DNA from: Flavobacteriaceae bacterium
GTDB taxonomy: Bacteria > Bacteroidota > Bacteroidia > Flavobacteriales > Flavobacteriaceae
Assembly: GCA_947443815.1 (NCBI GenBank)
Contig: CANEXR010000023.1
Coordinates: 1-18,573, forward strand
Length of the DNA: 18,573 nucleotides
Direction of reading: 5' to 3'
Shown: positions 15,750 to 18,573 of the stretch, piece by piece
Layout: every line of letters starts with the position of its first letter
Numbering within the stretch: position 1 is the stretch's first letter
Program-made: the position numbers and the translations under genes
Notes under the pieces: model-generated
What the model saw: the letters and a program-made list of their open reading frames with translations, nothing else
Told to the model about the DNA's origin: nothing
Database searches by the model: none

Positions 15750-16304
15750 ATGGATTTTATTAAACAAAATATATTATTTCCTGTTGCCACTATTATGGCT
15801 CTTATCCTTTTTTTTAGTTGCGAAAGTAATTTTAAAGAAGTGCAAAAAATCAATTTCTCTGACTTTGTCCCAAGTACTGATGCAGAAAAGATAAATCTAA
15901 AATATACTGATTCGGGAAGAATAACAGGAATATTGTTAAGCCCGAAAATGTTGGATTTTTCCAGTGTAGCTTTTCCTTTTACAGAATTTCCAAAAGGAAT
16001 TGATGTTACTTTGTATGATAAAAAAGGAAAACGAACCTTTATAAAATCAAATTATGCGGTTTCTTACAAACAAACTAGTATTATAGATTTACAAGGAAAA
16101 GTAAAAATCACTTCGGATAATGGGCAGGTACTAGAAACGGAGCAATTGTATTTTGATCAAAAAAACGAATGGTTTTTTACCGAAAGAAAATTTAAATTTA
16201 CAGATAAAAAAGGCGCTTCAAATGGGCAGGGAATTGATTTCAGTAAAGATTTCAAAGTAATTAATTCTCAAAGAATAGTTGGCGAAATTGAATCTACAGA
16301 TTAA
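15750..16304 (+). CDS. lptC: LPS export ABC transporter periplasmic protein LptC
   Basis: LptC links the LptBFG transporter to the LptA bridge and passes lipopolysaccharide across the periplasm. This 184-aa protein has one N-terminal hydrophobic segment (about residues 8-23) ending in FFSC (C24), which may be a loose lipobox. The rest is a beta-jellyroll-type domain. SGRITGILLSPKMLDF, GKRTFIKSNYAVSY, LQGKVKITSDNGQVLETEQLYFD and GIDF match the LptC fold and repeat pattern. The length is typical. In Bacteroidota LptC is often predicted as lipid-anchored rather than as a bitopic protein, which fits C24. The next gene starts 15 bases after its stop. Confidence 0.88.
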   Translation: MDFIKQNILFPVATIMALILFFSCESNFKEVQKINFSDFVPSTDAEKINLKYTDSGRITGILLSPKMLDFSSVAFPFTEFPKGIDVTLYDKKGKRTFIKSNYAVSYKQTSIIDLQGKVKITSDNGQVLETEQLYFDQKNEWFFTERKFKFTDKKGASNGQGIDFSKDFKVINSQRIVGEIESTD

Positions 16305-16319
16305 TTAAATATACAAATT

Positions 16320-16514
16320 ATGAGTTATCTAAAATACACACCCTACATTTATCTGGTTTTTGGAATTTTTCTTATTTATGACGGATGTACTAAATGGAAT
16401 AATCCAGCTGATAATCCTTGGTTTAGTTTTCTCTTTGCTGGATTGGCTATTTTTATGTTTTTTTTCAGATTGAAATTTGCAAAAAAATTTATAGATAGAA
16501 ATAAAAAAGTCTAA
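16320..16514 (+). CDS. Small two-helix membrane protein of unknown function
   Basis: This 64-aa protein has two hydrophobic segments (about residues 8-20 and 34-49) joined by the loop KWNNPADNPWFS and ends with a strongly basic tail. I do not recognise a family. It is preceded by lptC (15 bases) and followed by the CorC-like gene (2 bases), so it is very probably translated with both. The tight fit and intact frame support a real gene. Confidence 0.72.
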   Translation: MSYLKYTPYIYLVFGIFLIYDGCTKWNNPADNPWFSFLFAGLAIFMFFFRLKFAKKFIDRNKKV

Positions 16515-16516
16515 AA

Positions 16517-17776
16517 ATGGAAATTAGTATCATATTATTGTGTTTAATATTATGTGCCTTTTTCTCAGGAATGGAGATTGCTTTCGTCTCTTCTAATAAA
16601 ATTTATCTTGAAATTGAAAAAAAACAAGATAATTACATTTCAAAAATACTTACAAAACTTACCGAAAAACCTTCAATGTTTATTGTTTCTATGCTTATTG
16701 GAAACAATATAGCTTTGGTTATTTATGGGTTTTTTATGGGAGATTTATTGATGCACTGGTTTGATATATTGGGTTTTCATTTTTTTGGAATGATTAACTT
16801 ATTAATTCAAACTGTATTATCCACATTTGTTGTTTTGATTACTTCGGAGTTTCTTCCCAAAGTCTTTTTTCAAATATATGCCAATACCTTATTGCGATTT
16901 TTTGCTTTACCAGCCTATTTTTTTTACAAATTATTTTATATTATTTCTGCGTTTTTTATTTGGGTTTCAGATTTTGTTTTGAGAAAATTTTTCAAAACAC
17001 AGGGAGATCAAATACAATTGTATTTTAGTAAAGTAGAATTAGGGAATTATATCACGGAGCAAATGAGCGCTGTTTCGAATAATGAAGAAGTAGATTCTGA
17101 AATACAAATTTTCCAAAATGCTTTAGAATTTTCAGGGGTAAAAGCAAGAGATGTAATGACACCTAGAACCGAAATTGCGGCAATCGATGTTTTTGATTCC
17201 GTAGAAGCATTAAAAGAATTATTTATTAGTACTGGATATTCCAAAATAGTAGTATACCAAAATTCCTTGGATGATAGCATTGGATATGTGCACTCATTTG
17301 ATTTGTTTAAAAAACCAAAATCAATAAAAGAAGTTGTAATTCCAGTTGAATTTGTACCGGAGACTATTTATATAAAAGACGCTATGAATTTATTGAGTAA
17401 AAAACGAAAGAGTGTAGCGGTCGTTTTGGATGAATACGGAGGGACTTCTGGTATTATTACAATAGAAGATATTGTAGAAGAATTGTTTGGTGAGATTGAA
17501 GACGAACACGATTCAAATGAGGAACTGATTGAAAAAGAATTAGAAGAAGGTGTTTATGTTTTTTCTACTCGGCTTGAAGTAGCTTATTTGAATCAGACAT
17601 ACAAACTTACAATTCCAGAAAGCGATTCCTATGGAACTCTTGGTGGTTTTATTGTTGATTTTACAAAAGATATTCCCCAAAAAGGGAATCAAATTACTAT
17701 TGGATCTTATCATTTTGTTATTGAAGAAGCAACAAATAAGAAAATAGAATTAGTTAAAATGAGCGTACGGGAGTGA
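16517..17776 (+). CDS. CNNM/CBS/CorC-domain membrane protein (hemolysin C family)
   Basis: This 419-aa protein has the order CNNM (DUF21) membrane domain (residues 1 to about 180, four helices), CBS pair (about 205-335), and CorC/HlyC C-terminal domain (about 345-415). ARDVMTPRTEIAAIDV opens the CBS region (D212). VVLDEYGGTSGIITIEDIVEELFGEIEDEHD is the CBS2 hallmark, and GTLGGFIVD lies in the last domain. Relatives are linked to magnesium/cobalt efflux, and the gliding protein GldE belongs to the same family. The gene order here does not resemble the gldD neighbourhood I would expect for gldE, so I do not call it that. It probably binds adenine nucleotides and acts in ion transport at the inner membrane. 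Confidence 0.92.
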   Translation: MEISIILLCLILCAFFSGMEIAFVSSNKIYLEIEKKQDNYISKILTKLTEKPSMFIVSMLIGNNIALVIYGFFMGDLLMHWFDILGFHFFGMINLLIQTVLSTFVVLITSEFLPKVFFQIYANTLLRFFALPAYFFYKLFYIISAFFIWVSDFVLRKFFKTQGDQIQLYFSKVELGNYITEQMSAVSNNEEVDSEIQIFQNALEFSGVKARDVMTPRTEIAAIDVFDSVEALKELFISTGYSKIVVYQNSLDDSIGYVHSFDLFKKPKSIKEVVIPVEFVPETIYIKDAMNLLSKKRKSVAVVLDEYGGTSGIITIEDIVEELFGEIEDEHDSNEELIEKELEEGVYVFSTRLEVAYLNQTYKLTIPESDSYGTLGGFIVDFTKDIPQKGNQITIGSYHFVIEEATNKKIELVKMSVRE

Positions 17777-17845
17777 TTTTTTTTGGAAAATTAAAATTTC
17801 TTGCAAAATAAAACGCTACTAGTATTATTATTAATTAGATAATTG

Positions 17846-17853
17846 TATTTTCG
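17846..17853 (+). promoter_or_regulatory. Possible -7 promoter box of ppiD (TATTTTCG)
   Basis: TATTTTCG, followed by CA, is one base from TAnnTTTG and lies 32 bases before the ppiD-like ATG, in the 109-base gap after the CorC-like gene. Support is weak. Confidence 0.4.
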
Positions 17854-17885
17854 CAAACTGAATATAAAAATTAACAACAATAAAA

Positions 17886-18573
17886 ATGGCAGTTTTAGCA
17901 AAAATTAGACAACGTTCCGCTTTATTGATAGCAGCTATTGCAATTGCATTATTTGCATTTATAATACAAGATCTTATCGGTAAAGGAGGCTTTGGTAAAA
18001 ACACAAAAGACGTAGGAAGTATCGACGGGAAAGATATTTCATTTGATGACTTTAGAATTAAAGTGAGTAATGTTGAAAAAAGCGGTCAAGGTATTACTGC
18101 TACAGAAGCTGCAAACAGAGTTTGGGACCAAGAAGTTTCAATCGCTTTATTAAGTGCTGAATTTGATAAATTAGGATTGAGAGTTGGTGAAAAACACATT
18201 ATCGAAATCTTTAAAGCAGATCAAAATATTGGTAAAAATCCTTTATTCTTAAATGCAGCTGGTATGTTTGATTTGGCCAAATTTAAAGAATATTTCAAAT
18301 CAAATCCAGGTCAAGCACAGTCTCTTATAGAGAGAGAGAAAGATGCAGAATTGAATGCAAAGTTTCAAATCTACAATACCCTTATCAAAGCGGGTGTTTA
18401 CACTACAGAAAGTGAAGGGAAGCTGAAATATGAAATGGAAGCTAATAAAGTGAATTTTGCTTATGTTGCCGGTCTATATTCTACTATCAAAGACAGTGAT
18501 GTTAAAGTTTCTGATGAAGAGATTGTTGAATTCATGAAGAAAAACGAAAAGAAATACAAAGCAGAAGAATCTC
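17886..18573 (+). CDS. PpiD-like periplasmic folding factor, partial (right edge)
   Basis: The reading frame opens at the ATG at 17886 and stays open for 229 codons to the window end, so the C-terminus is missing. MAVLAKIRQRSALLIAAIAIALFAFIIQDL is one N-terminal anchor: a basic start and a single membrane helix without a cleavage site. It is followed by a SurA/PpiD-type N-terminal chaperone region: GSIDGKDISFDDFRIKV, a run of helices with WDQEVSIALLSAEFDKLGLRVGE, and SLIEREKDAELNAKF. PpiD proteins sit on the periplasmic face of the inner membrane and help outer-membrane proteins fold. The parvulin isomerase domain would lie past the edge. It is consistent with the envelope cluster before it. 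Confidence 0.88.
   Translation, partial: MAVLAKIRQRSALLIAAIAIALFAFIIQDLIGKGGFGKNTKDVGSIDGKDISFDDFRIKVSNVEKSGQGITATEAANRVWDQEVSIALLSAEFDKLGLRVGEKHIIEIFKADQNIGKNPLFLNAAGMFDLAKFKEYFKSNPGQAQSLIEREKDAELNAKFQIYNTLIKAGVYTTESEGKLKYEMEANKVNFAYVAGLYSTIKDSDVKVSDEEIVEFMKKNEKKYKAEES

Noticed and set aside
16517..17776. Calling the CNNM/CBS/CorC protein GldE
   Set aside because: Same family, but there is no gldD neighbour, and paralogues are common in flavobacteria.
1..18573. Mobile elements, CRISPR arrays, defence or toxin-antitoxin genes
   Set aside because: No transposase, integrase, repeat-spacer array or known defence domain is visible; composition and gene order look like stable chromosome.

Overview
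The window looks like ordinary chromosomal DNA of a low-GC Bacteroidota, most likely a Flavobacterium or close relative. The reasons are the AT-rich composition, the lack of Shine-Dalgarno sequences, the repeated TAnnTTTG-type -7 promoter boxes, the SusA/SusG-like amylase pair, a mevalonate-pathway block, and an envelope cluster (pantothenate kinase, outer-membrane barrel, LptC, CorC-like protein, PpiD) of a flavobacterial kind. Seventeen protein genes (one cut by the right edge) and one tRNA gene are supported. All protein genes are on the + strand except tspO; the tRNA is on the - strand.

Layout. (1) 1-3830: a nested palindrome at the left edge, then two tandem GH13 enzymes, one with an ordinary secretion signal and one a lipoprotein. 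They look like the tail of a starch/maltodextrin utilisation (sus-type) operon that begins left of the window. A clear terminator closes the unit. (2) 3833-5739: a glycerophosphodiester phosphodiesterase overlapping, by ATGA, a YhiN/HI0933-type flavoprotein. (3) 5757-6233, minus strand: a TspO/MBR protein converging on the flavoprotein gene with only 17 bases between the stop codons. (4) 6370-9480: isoprenoid genes, namely diphosphomevalonate decarboxylase, a mevalonate-kinase-like GHMP kinase and a UbiA prenyltransferase. (5) 9643-10631: an RluB-type rRNA pseudouridine synthase with its own promoter box and terminator. (6) 10650-13420: a SnoaL/NTF2-like protein, then a secreted GH3 beta-glucosidase and a strong terminator. 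(7) 13501-13669, minus strand: tRNA-Phe(GAA) with promoter and terminator. (8) 13696 to the right edge: coaX, an outer-membrane barrel protein, lptC, a 64-residue membrane protein, a CNNM/CBS/CorC membrane protein and the start of a PpiD-type chaperone.

How the genes work together. The two amylases would cut starch-derived oligosaccharides in the periplasm or at the outer membrane. The GH3 enzyme is a separate secreted beta-glucosidase. The mevalonate genes supply isopentenyl diphosphate, and the UbiA enzyme uses a polyprenyl diphosphate. The last cluster serves the envelope: LPS transport (LptC), an outer-membrane protein, an inner-membrane CorC-like protein and a periplasmic-side folding factor.

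I found no mobile element, CRISPR array, toxin-antitoxin pair or defence system, and no convincing undescribed system. The observations most worth checking are the nested palindrome at 5-55, the recurring TATCTTTGC promoter core, the possibly leaderless lptC promoter, the substrate of the UbiA enzyme, and the lack of an acidic surface-export signal on the amylase lipoprotein.
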